Assembly (NCBI RefSeq): GCF_014217805.1
Contig: NZ_CP055156.1
Coordinates: 2,548,585-2,612,584, forward strand
Direction: 5' to 3'
DNA from: Adhaeribacter swui
GTDB lineage: Bacteria; Bacteroidota; Bacteroidia; Cytophagales; Hymenobacteraceae
Length of the DNA stretch: 64,000 nt
A program made the position numbers and the translations under genes. Of this stretch, positions 51,629 to 60,568 are shown in pieces (position 1 is the stretch's first letter; the number at the start of each line of letters is the position of its first letter). The notes under the pieces were generated by a model. It was given only the letters and a program-made list of their open reading frames with translations, was not told the origin of the DNA and did not search any database.

Positions 51629-52210
51629 ATGAAAAGTGTAGCTGTTTTTTGCGGCGCCAATTTTGGCAATAATCCCATTTATACTTCCAAGGCGCAAGAA
51701 TTAGGGAAATTATTAGCCGAACAAAACATGCAACTGGTTTTTGGCGGGGGTAGAGTGGGGTTGATGGGTGCTATCGCCGATAGTGTACTGCAACACGGCG
51801 GAAAAGCGGTTGGAGTGATTCCGCAGAGTTTAGTAGATCGTGAAGTAGCGCATGCTACCCTCACGGAATTGCACGTGGTTCAAACCATGCACGAGCGCAA
51901 AGCTTTAATGGCCAGTTTAGCGGATGCATTTATTGCCATGCCCGGCGGCTTTGGCACCCTAGACGAAGTTTGCGAAATTATTACCTGGAACCAGTTAAGC
52001 ATCATAACCAAACCCGTAGCCTTTTACAATGTAAATAATTATTTCGAAAGGTTTTTACAGTTCATTGATGAAGGAGTAGCCGAAGGGTTTATCCGGGAAG
52101 AACACCGTACGAACCTGGTTATAGAAGAGGAGCCGGAAAAGTTACTGCAAAAGCTACAAGGGTATACCCCAGTAAGTGTTAGTAAATGGATAGATTTGAA
52201 TAAAATTTAA
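51629..52210 (+). CDS. LOG family protein (nucleotide 5'-monophosphate phosphoribohydrolase-like)
   Basis: 193 residues. VAVFCGANFGNNPIYTSKA, LVFGGGRVGLMGAIADSVLQ and AFIAMPGGFGTLDEVCEII contain the Rossmann-like GGGxxGLMG and PGGxGTxxE motifs of the LONELY GUY family, which release free bases (including cytokinins) from nucleoside monophosphates. Whether this member makes cytokinin-like bases or simply recycles nucleotides cannot be decided. It shares a transcript with tsaC and ends in the terminator at 52212-52244. Confidence 0.92.
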   Translation: MKSVAVFCGANFGNNPIYTSKAQELGKLLAEQNMQLVFGGGRVGLMGAIADSVLQHGGKAVGVIPQSLVDREVAHATLTELHVVQTMHERKALMASLADAFIAMPGGFGTLDEVCEIITWNQLSIITKPVAFYNVNNYFERFLQFIDEGVAEGFIREEHRTNLVIEEEPEKLLQKLQGYTPVSVSKWIDLNKI

Positions 52211-52211
52211 A

Positions 52212-52244
52212 AAAGAAGACAGCTTTACGGGCTGTCTTCTTTTT
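52212..52244 (+). terminator. Rho-independent terminator between the LOG gene and hemH
   Basis: AAGAAGACAGC and GCTGTCTTCTT pair perfectly around TTTACGG, followed by T's; it can also serve hemH on the minus strand. Confidence 0.88.
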
Positions 52245-52264
52245 AATATCTATTTTTTAATTTT

Positions 52265-53293
52265 TTAATTACGTAAAACCATCTGCTTCACGGCTTCTAC
52301 CCACAATGGGCTGGAGTTTAAACTTTCTACTAATTGCCAGTGTTCGCCGCCGGCTTTTTCAAACATTTCCTTAAACTCGCTGCCAACCTCAATGGTAGTT
52401 TCGAGGCAATCAGCTACGAAAGCTGGACTAAACGCCAGTACCCGTTTTTTACCCTGGGCCGGTAAGTCTTGCAGTAGCATATCGGTATAGGGTTTCAGCC
52501 ATGGGTCTTTGCCCAGCCGCGATTGAAACGTAACGCTGTATTGGTCTTCGGTTAAGTTTAATTCTTTGGCCAGCAACCGCGAGGTTGAAAAACACTGCGC
52601 CCGGTAGCAGTAACGGTTCATTTTATGGTAAGTATCGCAGCAGGAACCTAGTTTACAATAATTGTTTACGCTGCCTTTTAAAACGTGTCGTTCCGGAATA
52701 CCGTGGTAACTAAATACGACGTGGTCGTATGGTTCTTTCTCTAAATATTTGCGGCCCAAAACGGCAAAAGCCTGGATAAACAAAGGATCGTCGCAGAACG
52801 AACTGATAAAAGTAATATCCGGTACAATCCACCAATCCTTTACAATTTCCATTACTTTATCCTGCACCGATCCGGTAGAGGCCGAAGCATACTGCGGAAA
52901 CAAAGGCAATACAATAATCCGGTCTACAAATTTATTACGCAGTTCTTCCAAAGCACCCTGAATGCTGGGGCTTTGGTAACGCATGCCCAAAGCCACATGG
53001 TATTTAGAACCCAGTTGTTCCTGCAGCTTATTTTTTAAATCTACGCTGTGGTACAACAAGGGTGAGCCGCGTTCTTCCCAAAGTTCTTTATATACTTTCG
53101 CCGATTTCGGGGCCCGAAAAGGCGCGATAATGCCATTAATTAAAACAAATCGTTGCGGAGCCGGAATATCAATTACCCGCTTATCCATTAAAAATTCCCG
53201 CAAGTACTTCCGCACATCACCGGTTTCGGGTGTATCGGGCGTACCTAAATTTACTAATAAAACCCCGGTTTTCCGGTTATTGGTGTCACTCAT
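52265..53293 (-). CDS. hemH: Ferrochelatase
   Basis: Inserts iron in protoporphyrin IX, the last step of protoheme synthesis. 342 residues. KTGVLLVNLGTPDTPETGDV at the start, ILPLFPQYASASTGSVQD, VVFSYHGIPERHVLKG with the active-site His, and SPAFVADCLETTIEVGSE with the catalytic Glu. Several Cys in GSCCDTYHKMNRYCYRAQC could bind a metal cluster, as in some bacterial ferrochelatases. It supplies heme to the cytochrome c of the sugar dehydrogenase protein and others. Confidence 0.95.
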   Translation of the reverse strand: MSDTNNRKTGVLLVNLGTPDTPETGDVRKYLREFLMDKRVIDIPAPQRFVLINGIIAPFRAPKSAKVYKELWEERGSPLLYHSVDLKNKLQEQLGSKYHVALGMRYQSPSIQGALEELRNKFVDRIIVLPLFPQYASASTGSVQDKVMEIVKDWWIVPDITFISSFCDDPLFIQAFAVLGRKYLEKEPYDHVVFSYHGIPERHVLKGSVNNYCKLGSCCDTYHKMNRYCYRAQCFSTSRLLAKELNLTEDQYSVTFQSRLGKDPWLKPYTDMLLQDLPAQGKKRVLAFSPAFVADCLETTIEVGSEFKEMFEKAGGEHWQLVESLNSSPLWVEAVKQMVLRN

Positions 53294-53660
53294 CTTTAAA
53301 GTTACAGGTTACAGGTTGCAAGTTACAGGTTTTAATTTGTCGGTTAAAAAATTGAAAGGTTAGAAAGTTGAAAAGTTAACATAACGCAATGGTGCTTTGT
53401 TCTAAAATTTGTTGGGCAACGGGCTTATATAAAGAGTTATAACGAAAAATCAAGAAAAAGCCGTAAATTTGCGCCCTCGTTGCCAAAGTTGATCGGGATA
53501 AACGAAAATTTTTAAAAAATTAAACAATAGCCAATTACCGGAAGTAAAACATAGTAGTAAAAAATGCTATTCACTTTTTCCGGAGATTGAAACTGTTAAC
53601 CTTCTAACCTTTCAACTTTCCAACTTTCCAACTTTTTAACCTTCAAACCTGCAACCAAAA
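53294..53660. other. 367-bp divergent region between hemH and era with simple repeats
   Basis: Near hemH a tandem unit GTTACAGGTT is repeated with variation (53301-53331). TTGAAAGGTTAGAA (53352-53365) recurs inverted at 53602-53615, in a CAACTTTCC-rich low-complexity stretch before era. A TAAATTTG element (53464-53471) matches the -7 box but has no good -33. No gene seen. Confidence 0.6.
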
Positions 53661-54551
53661 ATGAGCGAAAAACCACATAAAGCCGGCTTTGTCAGTATTA
53701 TTGGCAAACCTAACGTAGGCAAATCTACGCTCATGAACGTAATGGTTGGCGAGCGGTTATCTATTATTACTTCTAAAGCGCAAACCACGCGTCACCGGAT
53801 AATGGGCATTCTCAACGGCGACGATTTCCAGATCGTGTACTCCGATACGCCCGGCATTATTCAACCCAAGTACGAGTTGCACCAATCTATGATGCGGTTT
53901 GTGAGTGCTTCTCTGGAAGATGCCGACGTTATTTTATTTATGACGGACATTTACGAAAAGCACGACGAAGAAGAAATTATCAAGCGTTTACAAAATGTAG
54001 ATGCTAAAATTCTATTGCTGATTAATAAGATAGACCAGTCTACGGAGCCGGAAGTGGAAGAAAAAGTAGCTTACTGGCAAGATAAAATTAAAGCCGATCG
54101 GATCTTACCAATATCGGCACTGGAAAAGTTTAATACCGACCAGGTTTTTAATTTTATTCTGGAATATTTACCGGTGCATCCGCCGTATTACGACAAAGAT
54201 GAACTAACCGACAAGCCGGAACGTTTCTTTGCGGCTGAGATCATCCGCGAGAAGATTTTTTTAAATTATAAAAAAGAGATTCCGTACAGTTGCGAAGTGG
54301 TAATAGAGGCGTTTAAAGAAGACGATACTATTATCCGGATGCGGGCTGAAATTATGGTGGAACGCAAAAGCCAAAAAGGCATTGTGATTGGCCACGAAGG
54401 TAAAATGCTGAAAAAAGTAGGCACCCAGGCCCGGCAGGAAATGGAACAATTTTTTGCCAAACAAGTGCATTTAGAGTTGTACGTGCGCGTGCAGGAAGAT
54501 TGGCGCTCGAACCCCAAAGCGCTTAATAAATTTGGGTATAACGATTTATAG
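53661..54551 (+). CDS. era: GTPase Era
   Basis: Binds 16S rRNA and assists 30S assembly. 296 residues. The G domain has GKPNVGKSTLMN (P-loop), SDTPGIIQPKYELHQSM (switch/DTPG) and LLINKIDQS (NKxD). The C-terminal KH domain contains EIMVERKSQKGIVIGHEGKM, the RNA-binding GxxG-like loop. The length is typical. The gene precedes der, another ribosome-assembly GTPase, with a short hairpin region between. Confidence 0.97.
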   Translation: MSEKPHKAGFVSIIGKPNVGKSTLMNVMVGERLSIITSKAQTTRHRIMGILNGDDFQIVYSDTPGIIQPKYELHQSMMRFVSASLEDADVILFMTDIYEKHDEEEIIKRLQNVDAKILLLINKIDQSTEPEVEEKVAYWQDKIKADRILPISALEKFNTDQVFNFILEYLPVHPPYYDKDELTDKPERFFAAEIIREKIFLNYKKEIPYSCEVVIEAFKEDDTIIRMRAEIMVERKSQKGIVIGHEGKMLKKVGTQARQEMEQFFAKQVHLELYVRVQEDWRSNPKALNKFGYNDL

Positions 54552-54576
54552 TTGATAGACGATAGCCGATGGTCCA

Positions 54577-54636
54577 TAGACCACAGTCCATAGTCCACGG
54601 AAATTTTTACATTTTTCTATGGTCTGTGGACCATCG
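54577..54636. repeat. Inverted repeat between era and der
   Basis: CGATGGTCCATAGACCACAG (54577-54596) faces CTATGGTCTGTGGACCATCG (54617-54636), 18 of 20 pairs. Further GGTCCATCGAC words follow. It is a low-complexity palindrome without T-run; either a weak terminator or a simple repeat. Confidence 0.6.
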
Positions 54637-54725
54637 ACTATGGTCCATCGACTAATATTTTTTTCTAAATCGGTTTCGGTTACCCGTCCGCTCCGGCTCG
54701 GGCTGAAACCACAAAACAAAGACTG

Positions 54726-56036
54726 ATGTCAAATATTGTTGCAATTGTGGGACGCCCCAACGTGGGCAAATCCACCCTTTTTAACCGCCTGGTAGGCGAG
54801 CGTAAAGCCATTATGGATAACCAAAGCGGCGTTACCCGCGACCGTCATTACGGCTACGGCGAATGGATCGGTAAAAACTTTACCGTGATTGATACCGGCG
54901 GTTACGTGCACGGCTCCGCCGATATATTCGAAGGCGAAATCCGGAAGCAAGTAGAACTGGCTATTAAAGAAGCTACCGTTATTTTGTTTATGGTGGATGT
55001 AGAAGAAGGCGTGCACAGCCTCGACGAAGAATTTGCCAACGTGCTGCGCCGCTCCGATAAGCCCATTTACATTGTGGCCAATAAAGCCGATACCAACTTA
55101 AAAGCGCAGTTTATCGGTGATTTTTATGCTTTAGGTTTAGGCGAAGAAATATTTCCGGTATCATCGGCGAGTGGTTCCGGCACTGGCGATTTGCTCGACG
55201 AAGTAGTAAAACATTTTCAAACGGAAGATGCTGAGAATCCTGATGAAGGTATTCCCCGGTTAGCGGTGGTAGGCCGGCCTAACGTAGGTAAATCGTCGTT
55301 CGTAAACTTGCTGCTCGGCGAAGAGCGCAACATTGTTACCGATATTGCCGGCACTACCCGCGATTCCATTAACTCGCGCTACAATTCCTTCGGAATGGAG
55401 TTTATTATCACCGATACTGCCGGGTTGCGCCGTAAAACTAAAGTGCACGAAGATGTTGAGTTTTACTCGGTGCTGCGGTCCATTAAAGCCATCGAAGAAT
55501 CGGATGTGTGCATTGTAATTCTGGATGCTACCCGCGGCCTGGAAGCTCAGGACATGAACATTATTAGCCTCGCCGATAAAAACCGCAAAGGCATTGTAAT
55601 ACTGGTAAACAAATGGGACTTGGTAGAAAAAGAGACCAACACCATGAAAGAATACGAAGAACAGCTCCGCGAAAAACTGGCGCCGCTCACGTACATGCCC
55701 ATCATTTTTACTTCGGTAATAACCAAACAACGGGTACACAAAGCCATTGAAACGGCTTACCAGGTGTATAAAAACAAAACACAGAAAATATCTACTTCCA
55801 AGCTCAACGACGTGATGCTAAAAGAAATTGAAGCCTATCCGCCGCCGGCCATTAAAGGTAAATTCGTGAAAATTAAATACGTGACGCAATTACCTACCCA
55901 TAACCCCACGTTTGCGTTTTTCTGTAATTTGCCGCAGTACATCAAAGAAAGCTATACCCGTTTCCTGGAAAATAAACTCCGCAAGAATTTTGGTTTTGAA
56001 GGGGTACCGATTAATCTGGTGTTCCGGAAAAAGTAA
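54726..56036 (+). CDS. der: GTPase Der (EngA)
   Basis: Double GTPase for 50S subunit assembly. 436 residues. The first G domain: VAIVGRPNVGKSTLFNRLVG, VIDTGGYVHGS, YIVANKADTN; the second: LAVVGRPNVGKSSFVNLLLG, ITDTAGLRRKTKVHEDVEFY, VILVNKWDLVEK; and a KH-like C-terminus (YPPPAIKGKFVKIKYVTQLP, TFAFFCNLPQYIKESYTRFL). All standard. A terminator follows at 56107-56148. Confidence 0.97.
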   Translation: MSNIVAIVGRPNVGKSTLFNRLVGERKAIMDNQSGVTRDRHYGYGEWIGKNFTVIDTGGYVHGSADIFEGEIRKQVELAIKEATVILFMVDVEEGVHSLDEEFANVLRRSDKPIYIVANKADTNLKAQFIGDFYALGLGEEIFPVSSASGSGTGDLLDEVVKHFQTEDAENPDEGIPRLAVVGRPNVGKSSFVNLLLGEERNIVTDIAGTTRDSINSRYNSFGMEFIITDTAGLRRKTKVHEDVEFYSVLRSIKAIEESDVCIVILDATRGLEAQDMNIISLADKNRKGIVILVNKWDLVEKETNTMKEYEEQLREKLAPLTYMPIIFTSVITKQRVHKAIETAYQVYKNKTQKISTSKLNDVMLKEIEAYPPPAIKGKFVKIKYVTQLPTHNPTFAFFCNLPQYIKESYTRFLENKLRKNFGFEGVPINLVFRKK

Positions 56037-56106
56037 AAATTTTAAAATACTGGAATTGCAGCGGAGTTAGCCGCGTTTTAAATAAAGTTTGTTGATTCTG
56101 GAGGCT

Positions 56107-56148
56107 AAAGAGCAGTTACAATTGAGATTAGTTGTAACTGCTCTTTTT
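56107..56148 (+). terminator. Rho-independent terminator of der
   Basis: AAAGAGCAGTTACAA and TTGTAACTGCTCTTT form a 15-bp perfect stem followed by T's. Confidence 0.9.
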
Positions 56149-56227
56149 TATGTTTTAAATTTTGTTAATAGCATTTAATAGATCTCTTAAACCTGCTAAC
56201 GAAAAAAACTAATTGCTTTAATGGTAG

Positions 56228-56440
56228 TTCTTTGGAGCCGGGGACCGGCTCCATTTACTGGTGCTATCTAATTTGATGAGTAACCCGTTTGCCTCATGGC
56301 CGGCAGGCCCCGTTTGGCTCTTCCGGGCTGGTCTAAGCTTGTTTTGTTCGTGCCTCACAATGCCTCGTGCCTCGGCACCACAACCTTAGAAGGCCCTTCA
56401 CAGCCAAACTGATGTCGTTTACTTGTAGCTCCTACTACGG
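56228..56440 (+). repeat. Repeat A copy 6 (left arm of pair 2, class I centre)
   Basis: Head hairpin GGAGCCGG-gga-CCGGCTCC is perfect here. Then ACTGGTGCTATCTAATTTGA, module TGAGTAACCC, GC box CATGGCCGGCAGGCCCC and the class I centre (GGTCTAAGCTTG..CAACCTTAGAAGGCCC) with P1 GTTTGGCT/AGCCAAAC. Confidence 0.85.
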
Positions 56441-56486
56441 CTTTTCTGATTTATTTAGTTTGAGAATATAAATAGATTGTAAAAAA

Positions 56487-56529
56487 TATCATGTAGTAGG
56501 CTACAAGTATTGTAGCCTACTACATGATA
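56487..56529. repeat. Perfect central hairpin of pair 2
   Basis: A 20-bp perfect stem beginning TATCATGTAGTAGGCTACAA, loop GTA. The sequence differs completely from the central hairpin of pair 1. Confidence 0.88.
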
Positions 56530-56563
56530 CTATACTTCCTAATTCTGTGTTCTCTTTCCGATT

Positions 56564-56773
56564 AAACCGGAGCCAAGCGCAACTGATACCAGTTTGGCTC
56601 TAGAGGACCTTTTAGCGTTCCGGTGCCGACGCAGGAGGCATGGCGCAGTGTAACGAGCCAAGGTTCGCTAAACAGTCCGAAAGAGCCAAACGAGGCCCGC
56701 CGGCCACGAGGCAAACTCAGCCTGTTCAAATAAGATGGAACCTGTGAATGGAGACTTAAAAAGGCTCCAAAGA
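56564..56773 (-). repeat. Repeat A copy 7 (right arm of pair 2, class II centre)
   Basis: On the minus strand: head TTCTTTGGAGCCTTTTTAAG, variable part CACAGGTTCCATCTTATTTG, module ACAGGCTGAG, GC box CGTGGCCGGCGGGCC, P1 GTTTGGCTCT/AGAGCCAAAC, and the class II centre with TTTAGCG/CGCTAAA as in copy 1. A 71-codon minus-strand frame (56562-56777) through it resembles the frame in copy 1, because the DNA is repeated. Confidence 0.85.
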
Positions 56774-56818
56774 ACAACCTTATGTATCTGATAAAATTGT
56801 TTTTTATTTCCTAAAAGC

Positions 56819-57352
56819 TTATTTTATAAAATAATCCACTACTTCCTGCCAATTATTCAACCGAGTATACCCTTCCACGTGCGCATTATGCGGCGCGGTA
56901 AAAAGCAAACCGGTGCCGCTAAACGTTTTTAAATTTCGTTCCAGGTCATCGATTAAGTAATCCGCGTGAATAATGCTTTTGTCGCCGCAAAAAACAATGT
57001 TTTTCCAGGTGATAAAGGGCAGGTGCTGTTTAATCCAGTTGTATTTGGGCGTAAACGAGTGTTCAAATTCCTGAGCGGCGGTGGTAATAAAAACTTCGTG
57101 GTGTTGGTGCAATTGCTCTACGGCTTGCAGGGCACCGTCAATCGCGGCTAAATCTTTAAAAAAATCCGGCCGGTGCGGCCACGATTTTACCGTAGCCAAA
57201 CGCTCTGACGGCACTACTTTTTCTAAATTATTACCGGGCTGCCGGATAGCCGAAAGATCCTCGTTAAATTCCTGTTGATATATTTCAATAAATCGACCAA
57301 TGGAATCGGTCATGACTTCGTCCATATCAATGGCAATGCGTTTTTTATTCAT
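56819..57352 (-). CDS. 5'(3')-deoxyribonucleotidase-like HAD protein
   Basis: 177 residues of the NT5C family, which dephosphorylates deoxyribonucleoside monophosphates. RIAIDMDEVMTDSIGRFIEI gives the nucleophile Asp (9) and partner Asp (11). Later blocks are VFITTAAQEFEHSFTPKYNW (motif II region), IVFCGDKSIIHADYLIDDLE (Asp pair) and GLLFTAPHNA. It is small and intact. On the minus strand a TACCTTTA element at 57397-57404 lies about 45 bases upstream. The gene diverges from the nucleotidyltransferase gene. Confidence 0.92.
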   Translation of the reverse strand: MNKKRIAIDMDEVMTDSIGRFIEIYQQEFNEDLSAIRQPGNNLEKVVPSERLATVKSWPHRPDFFKDLAAIDGALQAVEQLHQHHEVFITTAAQEFEHSFTPKYNWIKQHLPFITWKNIVFCGDKSIIHADYLIDDLERNLKTFSGTGLLFTAPHNAHVEGYTRLNNWQEVVDYFIK

Positions 57353-57651
57353 AGGGCAAAAAGCAGGATAAGTAAGGTGTACTTAGTGTAATGTGGTAAA
57401 GGTATTTAAACTTAGCAAAAGCGAATAAGTTAAATTTTTAAACTTAATAAGGTAAAATTTTCCTGCCGACCAAAGATAAATACAAAAAAGATGGTTTCGG
57501 AAGCCTATCCGGATAACAAATCTTTCGGAAATAAGTAAACGTACTACTTTGCCACAGTATACCGCAAAAAAGCTGTTTTAACGAGCTGGCAAAGAATTGC
57601 AAAAAGCCCGTTTAAGGCAAATCTGTTTACGTTTAAGCGAACACAACTTAC
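57353..57651. other. 299-bp divergent intergenic region
   Basis: Holds the -7-like element of the 5'-nucleotidase gene and an A/T spacer near 57432-57443. No repeat or RNA gene seen. Confidence 0.4.
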
Positions 57652-58392
57652 ATGATACAAGAAGACGAATTACAGACGGCGGCGCACAATTTTTTCGCCG
57701 ATGCGTTACGCTTACTCTCCGAAAGTGAGATTCCATTTTTAGTGGGCGGGGGCTTGGCCTTACGCCAATACACCGGTATTATCCGCGATTTAAAAGACCT
57801 GGATTTGTTTTGTAAAGCCGGCGATTATCCCAAAATTTTAAAATTTTTCTCGGATCAGGGCTTTGCCACTGAACTAACCGATGTGCGCTGGCTGGCCAAA
57901 GTTTTTAAAAATAATTATTACATCGATATTATTTTTAATACGGTTAACAACATTTGCACTGTAGATGAGTCGTGGTTTGAGAACGCGGTAGTGGGCGAAG
58001 CGTACGGCGTACCCGTTAAATTTATTCCGGCCGAAGAACTGTTATGGTGTAAAGTTTACGTGCAAAACCGCGAACGTTACGATGGCGCCGATGTAAACCA
58101 CATTATCGTAAAATACGGTCACCGACTGGACTGGAACCGCATTTGGACCCGTTTGGAGCAACACTGGCATTTACTGCTGGCGCAGGTGTTACTTTTTCAG
58201 TTTGTGTACCCCACCGAACGCGATTTAATTCCGCGTTGGCTGTTCGATACCTTAATAGATAGAGCTAAGGTGCAGTACGATATGCCCTTGCCCGTCGAAA
58301 AAGTTTGCCTGGGGCCCATCATCGACCAGACCCAATACCGAACCGATATTGTGGATGCCGAGTATAAGGTAGTTACCATCAAAACTGTTTAA
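57652..58392 (+). CDS. Nucleotidyltransferase-fold protein
   Basis: 246 residues. FLVGGGLALRQYTG (GGG at 32-34) followed by RDLKDLDLF (Asp49 and Asp51) is the minimal nucleotidyltransferase core; the rest (FATELTDVRWLAKVFKNNYY, IDIIFNTVNNICTVDE) keeps the fold. It is most like the AbiEii/MNT-type and lincosamide-transferase-like group, but its substrate is unknown. The downstream phosphoesterase starts 2 bases after its stop, indicating a tight functional pair; both precede xdhC and mocA. There is no cognate AbiEi-like antitoxin. Confidence 0.8.
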   Translation: MIQEDELQTAAHNFFADALRLLSESEIPFLVGGGLALRQYTGIIRDLKDLDLFCKAGDYPKILKFFSDQGFATELTDVRWLAKVFKNNYYIDIIFNTVNNICTVDESWFENAVVGEAYGVPVKFIPAEELLWCKVYVQNRERYDGADVNHIIVKYGHRLDWNRIWTRLEQHWHLLLAQVLLFQFVYPTERDLIPRWLFDTLIDRAKVQYDMPLPVEKVCLGPIIDQTQYRTDIVDAEYKVVTIKTV

Positions 58393-58394
58393 CC

Positions 58395-59183
58395 ATGGAA
58401 GATAACAAACAGCGCAGCGCCGTCCGGATTGCCGCCGTGGGCGATATTCACGTGAAAGAAACGGACCAGGGAAAGTGGGTAGAGTATTTTCGAACGATTT
58501 CGGCCCAAGCCGATATTTTACTGATTTGCGGCGACCTGACAGATACCGGCCACCTGGCCGAAGCCGAAGTATTGGCTCAGGAATTAAAAGCTTGCACCAT
58601 TCCCATTGTAGCCGTACTGGGCAACCACGATTACGAGCGCGACCAGCAGAAAACCATAAAAAAAATGCTGGAAAACGATAACGTACATATTCTGGACGGG
58701 CAATCGATAGTATTACAAGGCATTGGCTTTGCCGGGGTAAAAGGCTTTGGCGGTGGTTTCGATAAGTACATGCTATCGATGTTTGGCGAACCCATGATCA
58801 AAAGCTTTGTGCAGGAAGCCGTGGATGATGCCTTGCGCCTGGATCGGGCCTTAGCCCACCTGGACGTAGATTATACCGATGATTTACCAAAAATTGTGGT
58901 GCTGCATTTTTCACCCATCAAAGAAACCGTAGTGGGCGAACCCCCCGAAATTTTTCCATTCTTGGGCTGCTCGCGCCTGGTAGAACCTATTAACCGACGC
59001 CGGGTTTTGGCAGCATTTCACGGGCACGCCCACGTAGGTACCCTGGAAGGCCAAACCTCGGCGGGGGTACCGGTATTTAATGTAGCCAAACCCATTTTAC
59101 AGCGCGAAGGCTACGAAGTGCCTTTTTACCTCTATGAAGTACAACCAAAAGCGGTAACGGAAGCCCAGGAAGTGGAAGGATAA
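58395..59183 (+). CDS. Metallophosphoesterase
   Basis: 262 residues of the calcineurin-like fold with the dinuclear metal site: Asp17 and His19 (AVGDIHV), Asp47 (ICGDLTDTG), Asn78/His79 (VLGNHDYE) and HFSPIKE and FHGHAHVGT near the end. Substrates may be cyclic nucleotides or phosphodiesters. It starts 2 bases after the nucleotidyltransferase stop, which suggests the two act on the same nucleotide bond. A strong terminator follows at 59204-59245, before xdhC. Confidence 0.92.
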   Translation: MEDNKQRSAVRIAAVGDIHVKETDQGKWVEYFRTISAQADILLICGDLTDTGHLAEAEVLAQELKACTIPIVAVLGNHDYERDQQKTIKKMLENDNVHILDGQSIVLQGIGFAGVKGFGGGFDKYMLSMFGEPMIKSFVQEAVDDALRLDRALAHLDVDYTDDLPKIVVLHFSPIKETVVGEPPEIFPFLGCSRLVEPINRRRVLAAFHGHAHVGTLEGQTSAGVPVFNVAKPILQREGYEVPFYLYEVQPKAVTEAQEVEG

Positions 59184-59203
59184 GAAATTTTTTAAATTTT
59201 AAC

Positions 59204-59245
59204 AAAACAGCAAAGGCAAGTTACTTCACTTGCCTTTGCTGTTTT
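59204..59245 (+). terminator. Terminator after the phosphoesterase gene
   Basis: AAAACAGCAAAGGCAAGT and its exact complement form an 18-bp stem with loop TACTTC and T's. It separates the nucleotidyltransferase pair from xdhC and mocA. Confidence 0.85.
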
Positions 59246-59370
59246 ACCAGGAACTAAATTACCGCGTACGTACTCAAAACAATCAACTAAATGCGGTTGT
59301 TTTTCTCTTGTTTAAATATTGGTGCTTGCCTTATACCGGGGTATTCGCTTATATTTAAGTATAATTTACC

Positions 59371-60555
59371 ATGAAAGAAATACAAGATATAGTACGGGCT
59401 TATGGGGTAGCCTGTCAGCAAAACAAGCGTACTGCCCTGGCTACGGTGGTGCAGGTAGAAGGATCGGCGTACCGGCGGCCCGGTGCCCGCATGTTGGTAA
59501 CCGAAGACGGCGAATTAACGGGCGCTATTAGTGGCGGCTGCCTGGAAGGCGATGCCCTTCGCAAAGCCCGGTTGGTTATGGCCCAGCAAAAAGCCATGTT
59601 AGTTACCTACGATACCACCGACGACGATGATTCTAAGCTGGGTGTGGGTTTGGGTTGCAACGGGGTTATTCAGATTTTAATTGAGCCCATCGTGGCCGAA
59701 AACCCGGCTAATCCGATTGCTTTGCTCAGCGCAGTTTTAAGTCAGCGCCAACAAGCCGTGGTAGTTACTTTGTTTTCGCTGCAAAACCGCAAGGGCGTGC
59801 AGCCCGGCACGTGCTTGCTGCTCCCCGAAAAAGCCGAAGCACAAGGTAATGTGCAACCGGCCGCATTACAAGAGTTATTGGCCCAGGAGGCCGTACAGGT
59901 TTTAAAAAATCAAAAATCGGTTATCCGCAATTACCAACTGGAAGATAAGGTTATCAGCGCTTTTGTGGAGTATTTGCACCCGCCGGTTTCGGTAGTGGTT
60001 CTGGGCGCCGGCAACGATATTCAGCCACTAGTGCAAATGGCTAGTATTCTGGGTTGGTTAGTTACCGTAATCGATGGCCGCACCAATTACGCGGTAAAAT
60101 CCCGTTTCCCGTTGGCTAACCAAGTTATTTTGGCTAAACCGCCGCAGGTTCTGGATTTAATTTCGGTAGATGGGCAAACCGTTTTCCTGCTCATGACGCA
60201 TAATTACAATTACGACATCGCCATGCTGCGCCAGTTAATTCCGCTCGCAGTGCCGTACGTGGGCGTGTTGGGTCCGAAAAAGAAATTAAACCAAATGCTA
60301 TCGGAGTTACAAGAAGAAGGCCTGGCATTTACCCCCGACCAGATGCAGAAAGTGTACGGACCTTTAGGTCTAGATATCGGTGCCGAAACCCCCGAAGAAA
60401 TTGCTTTATCGGTAATCTCTGAAATTAAGGCCGTATTAACGAATAAACCCGGAACCTCGCTGCGCCACAAACCCGAAGCCATTCACGACCGCACGACCAT
60501 TGATACGCCGGTGCGGGTTACCACGCCGCAACCCGTTTCGGATGCCGTAGCGTAA
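59371..60555 (+). CDS. xdhC: XdhC/CoxI family molybdenum-enzyme maturation protein
   Basis: 394 residues. The N-terminal XdhC domain has ALATVVQVEGSAYRRPGARM and ISGGCLEGDALRKARLVM, the SGGCxE motif whose Cys is the likely cofactor-binding residue. The C-terminal Rossmann part begins VVVLGAGNDIQPLVQMASI. XdhC binds molybdenum cofactor, helps sulfurate it and delivers it to xanthine dehydrogenase-type enzymes. The following mocA starts 14 bases after its stop. The hydroxylase subunits are not in the window. Confidence 0.94.
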   Translation: MKEIQDIVRAYGVACQQNKRTALATVVQVEGSAYRRPGARMLVTEDGELTGAISGGCLEGDALRKARLVMAQQKAMLVTYDTTDDDDSKLGVGLGCNGVIQILIEPIVAENPANPIALLSAVLSQRQQAVVVTLFSLQNRKGVQPGTCLLLPEKAEAQGNVQPAALQELLAQEAVQVLKNQKSVIRNYQLEDKVISAFVEYLHPPVSVVVLGAGNDIQPLVQMASILGWLVTVIDGRTNYAVKSRFPLANQVILAKPPQVLDLISVDGQTVFLLMTHNYNYDIAMLRQLIPLAVPYVGVLGPKKKLNQMLSELQEEGLAFTPDQMQKVYGPLGLDIGAETPEEIALSVISEIKAVLTNKPGTSLRHKPEAIHDRTTIDTPVRVTTPQPVSDAVA

Positions 60556-60568
60556 ATTTTTAAATTTT

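Larger units (their letters stand above)
56228..56773. repeat. Repeat A inverted pair 2 (546 bp, composite foldback)
   Basis: Arms at 56228-56440 (plus) and 56564-56773 (minus) face each other tail to tail around a central hairpin (56487-56529). The outer ends TTCTTTGGAGCC match perfectly, but the arm interiors are less alike than in pairs 1 and 3. It lies in the convergent junction between der and the 5'-nucleotidase gene, after the der terminator. Confidence 0.85.

Noticed and set aside
54577-54636. Regulatory RNA between era and der
   Set aside because: The inverted repeat consists of simple GGTCCA words; low complexity explains it sufficiently.
55260-55739. 159-codon minus-strand frame within der
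   Set aside because: Antisense to a fully conserved Der GTPase; no motif.
57652-58392. AbiE toxin-antitoxin system
   Set aside because: The nucleotidyltransferase core is generic and the partner is a phosphoesterase, not an AbiEi-like regulator.
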